From Rathayibacter sp. VKM Ac-2754 (lineage in GTDB: Bacteria > Actinomycetota > Actinomycetes > Actinomycetales > Microbacteriaceae), in NCBI RefSeq assembly GCF_009807095.1, contig NZ_WUCC01000004.1:310001-374000 (forward strand): a stretch of 64,000 nucleotides of DNA, in the 5' to 3' direction. Position numbers and translations under genes: made by a program. Positions 51,024 through 60,158 of the stretch are shown here, piece by piece (position 1 is the first letter of the stretch; the number at the start of each line of letters is the position of its first letter). The notes under the pieces are model-generated. The model was not told the origin of the DNA. It was given only the letters and a program-made list of their open reading frames with translations, and did not search any database.

Positions 51024-51039
51024 CGGCAACTCGTTGCCG
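51024..51039 (+). promoter_or_regulatory. LacI-type operator upstream of the TRAP operon
   Basis: CGGCAAC-TC-GTTGCCG has perfect 7-bp arms, with an extra GGCAAC half-site at 51014-51019. It lies about 140 bp before the first TRAP gene, 15 bp after the LacI stop. Confidence 0.65.
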
Positions 51040-51174
51040 CCCCGCCCAGCGCTTGGGTGAATGGACTCCATCGCGCCGACGCTGCGCAGAGCACCCGCAC
51101 CAGCTCTGCCCGGGATCCCCTCGTCGCCGACACCCCCTGCATCACCCTGCGCACTGCATTCGAAGGAGAATCAC

Positions 51175-52209
51175 ATGCGGAAGAGCACTCGGCTCCTCAC
51201 CACCGTCTCGATCGCCGCCGTCGCCTCGCTCGGACTGGCGGCCTGTTCGGGCGCCGGCGAAGAGGAGTCCTCCGGCGGAGGCGGCGGCGAGAGCAGGACG
51301 CTGCGCCTCGCCCTCAACCAGACCGAGGAGCACCCCTCGTACATCGCCCTCGAGGCGATGGGCGAGCGGCTCGACGAGGCGACCGACGGCCGCTGGTCGA
51401 TCCAGGTCTACCCCAATGAGACCTTGGGCGCGCAGGCCGAGACCCTGCAGCTGGTGGGCGACGGCTCGGTCGACATGGCAATCGTCTCCGGTCCGCAGCT
51501 CGAGAACCTCTCGTCGGACTTCCTCGTCTACGACCTCCCGACCGTGTTCGACTCGATCGAGCACCAGATGACCGTCGTGAACGACTCTCCCGATCTCACC
51601 GACGAGCTCTACACCTCACTCGAGGAGAGCAACAACCTCACAGTGGTCGGCGGCTTCACGCAGGGCGCGCGCAGCGTCTACACGAAGGACGGACCGGCGG
51701 AGGAGCCGGCCGACCTCTCGGGCCTCAAGATCCGCGTCCAGGAGAGCCCGCTCTTCATCTCGCTGATCGAGGCGCTCGACGCCTCGCCCACTCCCCTCGC
51801 GTTCGGCGAGGTCTACACGGGCCTGCAGTCCGGCGTCATCGACGGCGCCGAGAACAACGAGGTCTCGTACTTCACCCAGAAGCACTACGAGGTGGCGCCG
51901 TACTTCTCGTACACCCGTCACCTGATCGGCCTCGACTACCTCATCGGCAACACCGGCGTGCTCGACGAGATGTCCGAGGAGGACCGCGCGGCCTTCACCG
52001 AGGCGTGGGGTGAGACCTGGCAGCAGCACACCGAGCTCTGGAACGAGGCGACCGAGTCGGCGATCACCGACGCCACGGCCGCGGGAGCCACCTTCACCGA
52101 GGTCGACAGCGAGGCGTTCGCCGACGCCATCTCACCCCTGCTGGACGAGTTCATCACCGACGAGCGCCAGGAGCAGCTCTTCGACGAGGCCCGCGCCGCC
52201 GCCGAGTGA
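51175..52209 (+). CDS. TRAP transporter solute-binding lipoprotein (DctP family)
   Basis: A 344-residue binding protein of the DctP family. The lipobox LAAC (Cys24) anchors it to the membrane, as expected for a Gram-positive TRAP system. Family features: LRLALNQTEEHPSYIALEAM, IQVYPNETLGAQAETLQLVG, LKIRVQESPLFISLIEALDA (the conserved Arg that binds the substrate carboxylate is in KIRV) and GVIDGAENNEVSYFTQKHYE. The cargo is a carboxylate, most likely glucuronate or galacturonate given the pathway genes that follow. Start 51175 has AAGGAGAA 7 bp upstream. Confidence 0.92.
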   Translation: MRKSTRLLTTVSIAAVASLGLAACSGAGEEESSGGGGGESRTLRLALNQTEEHPSYIALEAMGERLDEATDGRWSIQVYPNETLGAQAETLQLVGDGSVDMAIVSGPQLENLSSDFLVYDLPTVFDSIEHQMTVVNDSPDLTDELYTSLEESNNLTVVGGFTQGARSVYTKDGPAEEPADLSGLKIRVQESPLFISLIEALDASPTPLAFGEVYTGLQSGVIDGAENNEVSYFTQKHYEVAPYFSYTRHLIGLDYLIGNTGVLDEMSEEDRAAFTEAWGETWQQHTELWNEATESAITDATAAGATFTEVDSEAFADAISPLLDEFITDERQEQLFDEARAAAE

Positions 52210-52214
52210 GTGGA

Positions 52215-52243
52215 GGAGGCGACCGCCGCCCGCGGTCGCCTCC
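52215..52243 (+). terminator. Intra-operon stem-loop after the TRAP binding-protein gene
   Basis: Perfect 11-bp arms GGAGGCGACCG and CGGTCGCCTCC with a 7-nt loop, starting 6 bp after the stop. Confidence 0.65.
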
Positions 52244-52297
52244 CACTCCCGTCCGACCGCCCCGTCGCGGCACGAACCCTTCGAGAAGGACGACGAC

Positions 52298-52879
52298 ATG
52301 TCCGAAACACCCCCGTCCGGCGGCGCCCCCGAGGGCGGCGCCGTCCCGCCACCGCGAGCCGTCCTGGTCCTCGACCGCGTGCGCCGCGGACTCGATCGAG
52401 TCCTCGGGATCGTCTGCATCGTCCTCTTCGTCGCCCTCGTGGCGATCGTGAGCTGGCAGGTCTTCACCCGACAGGTACTGCAGAACTCGGCGCCGTGGAC
52501 GCAGGAGGCCGCGCTCTACACCTTCGTCGTCCTGGCGCTGATCGGCGCGGCGCTCGTCTTCTCGGAGCGCGGCCACATCGCGGTCGAGATCCTCGTCGAC
52601 AAGTTCTCCCGGCCTGCGCAGCGACTCGTCGCCGTCCTCGTCCAGCTGATCATCGTCTTCTTCGCCCTGTTCGTCTTCGTGCTGGGCGGCTCGCGGATCG
52701 CCGAGAACGCCTGGGGCCAGGCGGTCTCCACCCTCCCCATCACCGTCGGCCAGGTCTATCTGGCCCTCCCCGTCGCCGGAGTCCTCATCACCGTCTACTC
52801 GCTCATCCACCTCGCCCGCATCCTCACCGGGGCAGAGGATCCGACTCCCGCGCTCGACGACACCACCGAGGCGGTCTGA
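52298..52879 (+). CDS. TRAP transporter small permease (DctQ)
   Basis: A 193-residue membrane protein with four predicted helices (starting near residues 38, 75, 112 and 155) and the family segment VSWQVFTRQVLQNSAPWTQE followed by ERGHIAVEIL. Its ATG follows the binding-protein gene after 88 bp that hold a stem-loop. The charged ends of the protein are acidic and unusual for the family only in length. Confidence 0.9.
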   Translation: MSETPPSGGAPEGGAVPPPRAVLVLDRVRRGLDRVLGIVCIVLFVALVAIVSWQVFTRQVLQNSAPWTQEAALYTFVVLALIGAALVFSERGHIAVEILVDKFSRPAQRLVAVLVQLIIVFFALFVFVLGGSRIAENAWGQAVSTLPITVGQVYLALPVAGVLITVYSLIHLARILTGAEDPTPALDDTTEAV

Positions 52880-52884
52880 TCGCC

Positions 52885-54198
52885 GTGGACACCGCGACCG
52901 TCATCGCCACCGTCGTCCTCCTCGGCGGCATCACCCTCGGCATCACCTTCGGGCTGCCCGTGGCAGTCGCCATGGGTCTGCCCTCGGCCCTCGCGATCGT
53001 CGTCCTGCTCGGTTGGGAGGGCGCGGCCCTCACCTCCGCCCAGCGCGTCTTCGCGGGCACCAACTCGTTCGCGCTGCTGTCGATCCCGTTCTTCATCCTG
53101 GCCGGCGGCCTGATGAACACCGGAGGCATCGCCACGCGCCTCATCGATCTGGCCCTCGTGATCGCGGGTCGGCTTCCCGCCCCGCTCGCCCAGACGACGG
53201 TCGTCGCGAACGCGATGTTCGGAGCCGTCTCCGGCGCCTCCGTCGCCTCCGCCGCGGCGGTGGGGACGGTGCTCTCTCCGCGGATGCGCAAGGACGGCTA
53301 CGACCCAGCGTTCTCGGCGGCGGTCAACGCCGCCGCCTCTCCCGCCGGCATGCTCATCCCGCCGAGCAACACCTTCATCGTCTACGCGCTGGTCTCGAGC
53401 ACCTCGATCGCCGCGCTGTTCCTCGCCGGCGTCGGCCCGGGCCTGCTGTGGGTGGCCATCTGCGCCGTGGTGGTCGCCCTCCACGCCCGCAAGAACAAGG
53501 GACTCCCCGTCGCCGCGCGCCCCACTGCGCGCCAGGGCTTCGTCATCCTCCTCCGCGCGATCCCCGCACTGCTGATGATCGTCATCGTGATCGGAGGCAT
53601 CCTGAGCGGCTTCTTCACGGCCACGGAGTCAGCGGTCATCGCGGTGATCTACTCGTTCCTCCTCGGCCTCGCGCAGCGCACCCTTCCGCTGAAGTCCCTC
53701 CCCAAGGTCGTGCTCGACGCGTCGAAGACGACGGCGATCGTCATGCTCCTGATCGGGGTGTCCAGCATCCTCGCGTGGGTCCTCTCGTACGCGCGGATCC
53801 CGCAGCTCATCACGGAGGGACTGCTCGGCGTGACCGACAACGTCACCGTGATCCTGATCCTGATCATGGTGGTGCTCCTGCTCGCGGGAACCGTCATGGA
53901 CCCGACTCCGGCGATCCTGATCTTCACGCCGATCTTCCTGCCGGTCGTCACGGCGCTCGGAGTCAGCCCGATCCACTTCGGCGCGATGATGGTCTTCAAC
54001 ATGTGCCTCGGCAACATCTCGCCGCCGATCGGCAACAACCTCTTCGTCGCGGCGCGGGTCGCCGGCGTCCGCATCGAGCCGGTGATCAGCCGCCTGTGGC
54101 CGTTCTTCTGGGCGCTCTGCGTGGGCCTGTTCATCGTGACCTTCGTCCCGCAGCTCTCGCTGTGGCTGCCTACCGCCTTCGGCCTCATCGCGCCGTGA
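52885..54198 (+). CDS. TRAP transporter large permease (DctM)
   Basis: A 437-residue permease with about twelve helices. Typical DctM features are SFALLSIPFFILAGGLMNTG, MFGAVSGASVASAAAVGTVL, SPAGMLIPPSNTFIVYAL, FTATESAVIAVIYSFLLG and HFGAMMVFNMCLGNISPPIG. GTG 52885 is the best start, 5 bp after the DctQ stop. Together with the binding protein and the small permease it makes a sodium- or proton-driven carboxylate importer; TRAP systems are uncommon in actinobacteria. Confidence 0.92.
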   Translation: MDTATVIATVVLLGGITLGITFGLPVAVAMGLPSALAIVVLLGWEGAALTSAQRVFAGTNSFALLSIPFFILAGGLMNTGGIATRLIDLALVIAGRLPAPLAQTTVVANAMFGAVSGASVASAAAVGTVLSPRMRKDGYDPAFSAAVNAAASPAGMLIPPSNTFIVYALVSSTSIAALFLAGVGPGLLWVAICAVVVALHARKNKGLPVAARPTARQGFVILLRAIPALLMIVIVIGGILSGFFTATESAVIAVIYSFLLGLAQRTLPLKSLPKVVLDASKTTAIVMLLIGVSSILAWVLSYARIPQLITEGLLGVTDNVTVILILIMVVLLLAGTVMDPTPAILIFTPIFLPVVTALGVSPIHFGAMMVFNMCLGNISPPIGNNLFVAARVAGVRIEPVISRLWPFFWALCVGLFIVTFVPQLSLWLPTAFGLIAP

Positions 54199-54260
54199 CC
54201 CCGCGCTCGGCGCTCCCCACGCCCTACGGGTGCTCGGGAGCGCCCCGCACCCCTGTTCCC

Positions 54261-54277
54261 CGAGCCCGTCGGGCTCG
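54261..54277 (+). terminator. Short hairpin between TRAP and ManD genes
   Basis: CGAGCCC-GTC-GGGCTCG, a 7-bp perfect stem with a 3-nt loop in the 120-bp gap. It may attenuate transcription; the gap shows no other feature I recognise. Confidence 0.4.
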
Positions 54278-54318
54278 ATCCAGCAAGAGACGCCCCGAAG
54301 GGCGGAAGTGAGGAAGCC

Positions 54319-55557
54319 ATGATCATCGACAAGGCCGAAGTGATCGTCACGAGCCCCGACCGGAACTTCGTGACCCTGAAGCTGACCACCGACGACGGGC
54401 TGACCGGCCTCGGCGACGCGACCCTGAACGGCAGGGAGATGGCGGTCGTCGCCTACCTGCGCGAGCACGTCGCTCAGCTCCTGATCGGGCGCGACGCCTC
54501 CCGCATCGAGGACACCTGGCAGTTCCTCTACCGCAGCGCCTACTGGCGGCGCGGACCGGTCACCATGGCCGCCATCGCGGCCGTCGACATGGCGCTCTGG
54601 GACATCAAGGGCAAGGCCGCCGGCATGCCCGTGTACCAGCTGCTCGGCGGAGCGTCGCGGTCTGGCCTGCTGGCCTACGGGCACGCCTCCGGCAAATCGA
54701 CCGACGAACTCTTCGACTCGGTGCGCGAGCACCAGGAGGCGGGCTACCGCGCGATCCGCATCCAGACCGGGGTGCCGGGCCTGAAGTCCATCTACGGGAT
54801 CGCCTCGAACGCGACCTTCGAAGCCAACAGCGGCGTCCGCTACGACCACGAGCCGGCGCAGCGCGGCGCACTGCCGAACGAGGAGGACTGGGACACCCGC
54901 AGCTACCTCCGCCACGTCCCGACCGTCTTCGAGGCCGTCCGCAACGAGTTCGGCCCCGAGCTTCCGCTCCTGCACGACGCCCACCACCGGATGACGCCGA
55001 TCCAGGCCGCGCAGCTGGGCAAGTCCCTCGAGCCCTACGACCTCTTCTGGCTCGAGGACTGCACACCGGCCGAGAACCAGGAGGCGCTGCGGCTGGTGCG
55101 CCAGCACACGACGACGCCGCTCGCGATCGGTGAGATCTTCAACTCGGTCTGGGACTACCAGCAGATCATCCGCGAGCAGCTCATCGACTACGTGCGCAGC
55201 GCTGTCACCCACACCGGAGGCATCACGCACCTGAAGAAGGTGCTCGACTACGCGTCCCAGTACCAGATCAAGTCGGGCATGCACGGGCCGACCGACATCT
55301 CCCCGGTCGGAATGGCCGCGGCGATGCATCTCGGGCTCGCGATCCACAACTTCGGCATCCAGGAGTACATGAAGCACGGCGAGAAGACCGACTCGGTGTT
55401 CCAGCAGTCGTTCACCTGGAGCAACGGGATGCTGCACCCCGGCGACCAGCCGGGGCTCGGCGTCGAGCTCGACGTGGACGAGGCGGGGAGGTACCCGTAC
55501 GAGCAGGCCTACCTGCCCTACAACCGTCTCGCAGACGGGACCGTCCACGACTGGTGA
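54319..55557 (+). CDS. manD: Mannonate dehydratase, ManD/RspA type (enolase superfamily)
   Basis: A 412-residue member of the mannonate/gluconate dehydratase group. Metal ligands Asp220 (LLHDAHHR), Glu246 (FWLEDCTP) and Glu272 (AIGEIFNS) keep the 26-residue spacing known for ManD. The N-terminal capping domain starts [20 protein letters not shown], and the ARG/His region [18 protein letters not shown] is in place. It dehydrates D-mannonate to 2-keto-3-deoxygluconate in the glucuronate pathway. The ribosome binding site GTGAGGAAGCC precedes the ATG. Some members are low-activity paralogues, but the UxaC and UxuB neighbours support the canonical role. Confidence 0.9.
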   Translation: MIIDKAEVIVTSPDRNFVTLKLTTDDGLTGLGDATLNGREMAVVAYLREHVAQLLIGRDASRIEDTWQFLYRSAYWRRGPVTMAAIAAVDMALWDIKGKAAGMPVYQLLGGASRSGLLAYGHASGKSTDELFDSVREHQEAGYRAIRIQTGVPGLKSIYGIASNATFEANSGVRYDHEPAQRGALPNEEDWDTRSYLRHVPTVFEAVRNEFGPELPLLHDAHHRMTPIQAAQLGKSLEPYDLFWLEDCTPAENQEALRLVRQHTTTPLAIGEIFNSVWDYQQIIREQLIDYVRSAVTHTGGITHLKKVLDYASQYQIKSGMHGPTDISPVGMAAAMHLGLAIHNFGIQEYMKHGEKTDSVFQQSFTWSNGMLHPGDQPGLGVELDVDEAGRYPYEQAYLPYNRLADGTVHDW

Positions 55558-55597
55558 CCGATCGTCCTCGTCCGCATCCGACAGACCGGAGCATCCC

Positions 55598-57010
55598 ATG
55601 CCGACCAGCATCGAACCGCTGACCCTCGATCCCGACCGCCTCTTCCCGAGCGACCCCGCGACCCGGGGGGTCGCCCGCGATCTCTACGCGGCCGTCGCCG
55701 ACCTCCCGATCGTCTCGCCGCACGGGCACGTCGCTCCGTCGCTCCTGCTCGAGGACGAGTCGTTCCGGGACCCGGCCGACCTCCTCATCCGCTACGACCA
55801 CTACGTCACCCGCCTGCTCCACGCCGACGGCGTCGACCTGGCCGATCTCGGTGTCGGAGGGGCCGCCGCGGAGCCGCGGGAGATCTGGCGCCGCTTCGCG
55901 AGCCGCTGGCACCTGTTCGAGGGGACGGCGTCGGGGTACTGGCTGATGCACGAACTGTCGGAGCTGTTCGCGATCGCGGTGAACCCCTCGGCAGCGACCG
56001 CCGACGCGATCTACGACGCCATCGCGGAGCGCCTCGCCGAGCCGGAGTTCCGCCCTCGGGCGTTGTTCGAGCGGTTCCGGATCGACGTCCTGGCGACCAC
56101 GGACGATCCGCTCGACGATCTCGCGGGGCATGCCGCGCTCGCGGCCGATCCGGGCGTCACGGGTCGCGTCCTGCCGACGTTCCGCCCCGACGCCTACCTG
56201 GATCCCGCCGCGGCGGCCTTCGGTGACAGCGTGCGCCGGCTCGCCGACCACCACGGGACGGCGCCCGACGACTTCTCGGGGTACCTCGACGCCCTGGAGG
56301 CGCGGCGGGCACACTTCATCGCGCACGGCGCGGTCTCGGCCGACCACGGAGTCGCGGACTGCCACACCGCCGATCTGTCTGACGACGAGGCGGCCTCGCT
56401 CTTCCGGCTCGCAGTGGCCGGCCGCCTCGATGCTGCCGGCGCGCGGGAGTTCCGCGGCGCGATGCTGCTGCGCATGGCGGGGATGAGCGCTCGCGACGGT
56501 CTCGTGATGACCGTGCACGCGGGCGTCGTCCGCAACCACTCCAGTGAGACGCTCCGCGCCTCCGGGCCGGACTCGGGGCACGACATCCCGGCGACCACGA
56601 CCTTCACGCACGACCTGCGCCCGCTGCTCGAGCGGTACGGACTCGACAGGAATCTGCACCTCGTCCTGTTCACCGTCGATGAGACCGCCTACTCGCGCGA
56701 GATCGCGCCGCTCGCCGGCTTCTATCCGAGCGTCTTCATCGGGGCGCCGTGGTGGTTCCTCGATGCTCCCGATGCCGTGCTCAGATTCCGCTCCGCGGTG
56801 ACCGAGACGGCCGGCTTCTCCCGTGGATCGGGGTTCATCGACGACACCCGCGCGTTCCTCTCGATCCCGGCCCGCCACGACATGTCCCGCCGTCTCGACG
56901 CCGTGTTCCTCGCCCGGCTGGTCATCGAGGGCCGGCTGACCCGGCACCAGGCCGAGAGGCGGGTCGTCGACCTCGTCGACGCGCAGCCGAGGAAGGTGTT
57001 CAAGCTGTGA
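55598..57010 (+). CDS. uxaC: Glucuronate (uronate) isomerase UxaC
   Basis: A 470-residue amidohydrolase-fold isomerase of normal size. The metal site SPHGHVAPS is near residue 45. Other family signatures are FRIDVLATTDDPLDDL, MTVHAGVVRNHSS, FIGAPWWFLDAPDAVLRF and the C-terminal SIPARHDMSRRLDAVFLARL. It converts D-glucuronate to D-fructuronate (and D-galacturonate to D-tagaturonate). The 3' end overlaps the next gene by four bases (GTGA). Confidence 0.95.
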   Translation: MPTSIEPLTLDPDRLFPSDPATRGVARDLYAAVADLPIVSPHGHVAPSLLLEDESFRDPADLLIRYDHYVTRLLHADGVDLADLGVGGAAAEPREIWRRFASRWHLFEGTASGYWLMHELSELFAIAVNPSAATADAIYDAIAERLAEPEFRPRALFERFRIDVLATTDDPLDDLAGHAALAADPGVTGRVLPTFRPDAYLDPAAAAFGDSVRRLADHHGTAPDDFSGYLDALEARRAHFIAHGAVSADHGVADCHTADLSDDEAASLFRLAVAGRLDAAGAREFRGAMLLRMAGMSARDGLVMTVHAGVVRNHSSETLRASGPDSGHDIPATTTFTHDLRPLLERYGLDRNLHLVLFTVDETAYSREIAPLAGFYPSVFIGAPWWFLDAPDAVLRFRSAVTETAGFSRGSGFIDDTRAFLSIPARHDMSRRLDAVFLARLVIEGRLTRHQAERRVVDLVDAQPRKVFKL

Positions 57011-58386
57011 GCGGTCACGACTCCGGCGCTCCGGCGCGGACCCGGCGGCCGCCGGTCAGGATCGCCCACCTCGGTCTCGGCGCGTTCCACCGCGCGCACC
57101 AGGCCTGGTACACCGCCGCGGCGGAGGATCCCGGCTGGGGCATAGCCGCCTTCACGGGCCGGAGCCCGCAGGCGGCGCAGGAGCTCGCCGCGCAGGACGG
57201 CCTGTACTCCCTCGTCGTGCGCTCGGCGGAGCGCGATGACGTGGTCGTCGTCGACAGCATCGTCCGCGCGGAGGAGGGCTCGCGGGTCGATCGGCTCGCC
57301 GGGATCCTGTCGTCGCCCGACACGGCGCTCGTGACCCTGACGGTCACCGAGGCCGGCTACGCGCTCGACGCGCAGGGCCGGCCCGATGAGTCGGTCGACG
57401 CCATGCGCGAGGACATCGCCCGGCTGCCCGACGCGCTGCGAGCGGGCGGCACGGACGCCGGCCGGACCCCTCTGGGGCGCCTTCTCCTCGGCATCGAAGC
57501 CCGTCGCCGCGCCGACGCGGGCCCCCTCGCCGTGGTGCCCTGCGACAACCTGCCCGACAACGGCCCCTTCGTGCGGACGGGGCTGCGCGCCCTCGCCGAG
57601 CGCGTGTCGCCTCGGACGCTCGCCTATCTCGACGAGTCCGTCTCGTTCGTGTCGACGTCGGTCGACCGGATCACCCCGAGGACCACCTCCGAGGACGCCG
57701 CGACCGTGGCGCGGCTCGCCGGCTGGCACGACCGCGCGCCCGTCGTCACCGAGCCGTTCCACGACTGGGTGCTCTCCGGGGCCTTCCCCGCGGGCCGCCC
57801 TGCCTGGGAGCGCGTCGGAGCACGCTTCGTCGACGACATCGAGCCGTTCGAGCGCCGGAAGCTGTGGCTGCTCAACGGAGCCCACTCCCTCCTCGCCTAC
57901 GTCGGATCGCTCCGCGGGCACAGCACCGTGGCCGAGGCGGTCGGCGATCCGGTGACCCGCGACCTCGTGGAGCAGCTCTGGGACGAGGCGTCGCGCCACC
58001 TGCCGACGAGGGGGCTCGACCTGCCCGCCTACCGGGCCGCGCTCCTCGACCGGTTCGACAACGGCCGCATCAGGCACTCGCTCGATCAGATCGGACAGGA
58101 CGCAGTCGCGAAGCTGCGCGTGCGCATCGCTCCTGTGCTGCTCGCCGAGCGGGACGCGGGCAGAGATGCGCCGAGCGCGGTCACGGTGCTCGGTGCGTGG
58201 GTCGCCGCCGCGCGGTCCGGGAGCCTTCCCGCCGACCGCGCGGGCGCATCGATCTCCCGCGCCGCCGCCGAGACCGGCGACCGTGCTGTGCGCGCACTTC
58301 TCCTGCTGATCGACCCGGCGCTCGCGGAGGACTCCTCCATTGTCGCTGCCGTCAGCGCGGCGTCCTACCGACTCGGTCGGCGGTAG
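57007..58386 (+). CDS. uxuB: Mannitol dehydrogenase-family fructuronate reductase (UxuB-like)
   Basis: A 459-residue NAD-dependent polyol dehydrogenase. The nucleotide-binding start IAHLGLGAFHRAHQAWYT is near residue 20. VPCDNLPDNG, STSVDRITPRTT, PFHDWVLSGAFPAGRPAWE and the catalytic Lys-Asn-His pattern KLWLLNGAHSLLAY follow. In this context it reduces D-fructuronate to D-mannonate, which supplies ManD. The start is GTG 57007, coupled to uxaC. An altronate-type (UxaB) role is less likely because no altronate dehydratase is nearby. Confidence 0.9.
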   Translation: MSGHDSGAPARTRRPPVRIAHLGLGAFHRAHQAWYTAAAEDPGWGIAAFTGRSPQAAQELAAQDGLYSLVVRSAERDDVVVVDSIVRAEEGSRVDRLAGILSSPDTALVTLTVTEAGYALDAQGRPDESVDAMREDIARLPDALRAGGTDAGRTPLGRLLLGIEARRRADAGPLAVVPCDNLPDNGPFVRTGLRALAERVSPRTLAYLDESVSFVSTSVDRITPRTTSEDAATVARLAGWHDRAPVVTEPFHDWVLSGAFPAGRPAWERVGARFVDDIEPFERRKLWLLNGAHSLLAYVGSLRGHSTVAEAVGDPVTRDLVEQLWDEASRHLPTRGLDLPAYRAALLDRFDNGRIRHSLDQIGQDAVAKLRVRIAPVLLAERDAGRDAPSAVTVLGAWVAAARSGSLPADRAGASISRAAAETGDRAVRALLLLIDPALAEDSSIVAAVSAASYRLGRR

Positions 58387-58451
58387 CCGTGCGACCCGAC
58401 AGCGCCCCAGCTTCGCCGATCCCTCGACACCGCCCAGGAGGTCCCACCGCG

Positions 58452-58997
58452 ATGGTCCGGACAGCGCCCGCATCAGCACAGCCCGCGAGTCCCGCCCCCG
58501 CCGTCGTCGTGATGGGTGTGGCGGGCTGCGGCAAGACGACCACGGGAGTCGGTCTCGCCGACGCTCTCGGTGGCGTCTTCATCGACGCCGACGACCTGCA
58601 CCCCGAGCCCAACAAGGCCAAGATGGCGTCGGGGCGGGCTCTCACCGATGAGGACCGCTGGCCGTGGCTGCACGCGGTCGGCGCGGTCTTCCACACCGCG
58701 CCCGACGCCGGCACCGTCGTCGCCTGCTCGGCGCTGCGCCGCGTCTACCGCGATCTCCTGCGCACCAGCGCGGGGAGGCCCCTCTTCTTCGTGCACCTGA
58801 CCGGCGCGAGGGAGCTCCACGCCGCCCGCATCCGCGCCCGCACCGGGCACTTCATGCCGCCCGCACTGCTCGCCTCGCAGCTCGCGACACTGGAGCCCCT
58901 CGAACCGGGCGAGGACGGCGTCACCGTCGACATCGCCGGCAGCCCCGACGCGATCGTCGAGGCGGCCCTCCTGGCTCTGACGTCGATGCGACGGTGA
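58452..58997 (+). CDS. gntK: Gluconokinase, GntK family
   Basis: A 181-residue P-loop kinase. The Walker A motif GVAGCGKTT is near residue 22, followed by FIDADDLHPEPNKAKMASG, ALTDEDRWPWL and VACSALRRVYRDLLR, all typical of GntK. It phosphorylates D-gluconate to 6-phosphogluconate. Its place at the end of the uronate operon is unexpected, since the pathway makes 2-keto-3-deoxygluconate, which normally needs a KdgK-type kinase. It may serve gluconate imported by the same TRAP system. Confidence 0.92.
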   Translation: MVRTAPASAQPASPAPAVVVMGVAGCGKTTTGVGLADALGGVFIDADDLHPEPNKAKMASGRALTDEDRWPWLHAVGAVFHTAPDAGTVVACSALRRVYRDLLRTSAGRPLFFVHLTGARELHAARIRARTGHFMPPALLASQLATLEPLEPGEDGVTVDIAGSPDAIVEAALLALTSMRR

Positions 58998-59020
58998 GCC
59001 CAGCGATCTTTATCGAGGAC

Positions 59021-59034
59021 TCGAATCAATTCGA
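59021..59034 (+). promoter_or_regulatory. Inverted repeat before the oxidoreductase/ThuA pair
   Basis: TCGAAT-CA-ATTCGA has perfect 6-bp arms in the 51-bp gap, followed by TAGGCT (a possible -10) and GGAGGC before the ATG. A regulator site is plausible; no matching regulator is in the window. Confidence 0.4.
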
Positions 59035-59048
59035 CTAGGCTCGGAGGC

Positions 59049-60158
59049 ATGACTGAGAACACACGCGAGCTCCGGGTCGGCGTCGTCGGCCTCGGCTTCG
59101 CCGGCACCACTCACCTCGACGCCTTCCAGGCCCTCCCCGGTGCGCGCGTCGTCGCGCTCGCCGGCCAGGAGGAGGCCCGCCTCCGCGAGCTCGGCGCGAC
59201 CCGCGACGTCCCCGACCTCTACGCCGACTGGGAGGACCTCGTCGCCCGCGACGACCTCGACGTCGTCTCGATCGGCGTGCCCAACCACCTCCACCACCCC
59301 ATCGCCGTCGCCGCGCTCGCGAGCGGCAAGCACGTCTTCTGCGAGAAGCCGCTCGCCACGACCGCCGAGCTGGCCGCCGAGATGGTGGAGGCGGCGCGCG
59401 CGAACGACCGCGTCCTCGAGATCGCCTACAACCACCGCCGCCGCGCCGACGTCGCCTACCTCCGCCGCTACCTCGACGACGCCCCGCTCGGCGACATCTA
59501 CCACGCCCGCGCCAGCTGGCAGCGGCGCACCGGCATCCCCGGCATCGGCTCCTGGTTCACCAGCAAGGAGCTCGCCGGCGGCGGTCCGCTGATCGACCTC
59601 GGCTCGCACGTGCTCGACATCGCGCTGCACCTGCTCGGCGAGCCGAGGGTGACGAGCGTCTCGGCCGTCGCCTACGGCGAGATCGGCCGCTCGGGCCGCG
59701 GCGGGCGCCCGCACGGAGTCGCCGCGTCCGGCACGCACGCCTTCGAGGTCGAGGACTTCTCGAGCGCGCTGCTGCGACTCGACACCGGCCGCAGCCTCCA
59801 GCTCGACGCCTCCTGGGCCAGCTACTCCAAGGTCTACGAGGACATCGAGGTCGAGCTGCTCGGCTCGGCCGGCGGTGCGCGCCTGCACGTCGCCGACTAC
59901 GCGACGGAGGGGACCCTCAGCCTCTACTCCGAGGTCGCCGGTGCCCCCACCACCTCGTACCCCGACGTGAAGGTGCCCGCCGGGCACCACCGCTCGGTCA
60001 TCGCCGAGTTCCTCGAGGCGATCGCCTCGGGGGCCGACGCACCCGCCGGCGGCCCCCGCTACTCCGGTCACTACGGCGAGTACGCGCTGCACCGCAGCCG
60101 GGTCGTCGACGCGATCTACCGCTCGGCCGCCGAGAAGAAGGAGGTGGAGGTCGCATGA
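59049..60158 (+). CDS. Gfo/Idh/MocA-family oxidoreductase
   Basis: A 369-residue NAD(P)-dependent sugar oxidoreductase. The N-terminal Rossmann motif is LRVGVVGLGFAGTTHLDAF, followed by GVPNHLHHPIAVAALASGKH and the catalytic EKPLATT. The C-terminal GFO domain has AYNHRRRADVAYLRRYLDD and GGGPLIDLGSHVLDIALHLL. The substrate is a sugar or cyclitol. It overlaps the ThuA-like gene by four bases; Gfo/Idh and ThuA pairs recur in disaccharide oxidation loci of the ThuAB type. Confidence 0.9.
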   Translation: MTENTRELRVGVVGLGFAGTTHLDAFQALPGARVVALAGQEEARLRELGATRDVPDLYADWEDLVARDDLDVVSIGVPNHLHHPIAVAALASGKHVFCEKPLATTAELAAEMVEAARANDRVLEIAYNHRRRADVAYLRRYLDDAPLGDIYHARASWQRRTGIPGIGSWFTSKELAGGGPLIDLGSHVLDIALHLLGEPRVTSVSAVAYGEIGRSGRGGRPHGVAASGTHAFEVEDFSSALLRLDTGRSLQLDASWASYSKVYEDIEVELLGSAGGARLHVADYATEGTLSLYSEVAGAPTTSYPDVKVPAGHHRSVIAEFLEAIASGADAPAGGPRYSGHYGEYALHRSRVVDAIYRSAAEKKEVEVA

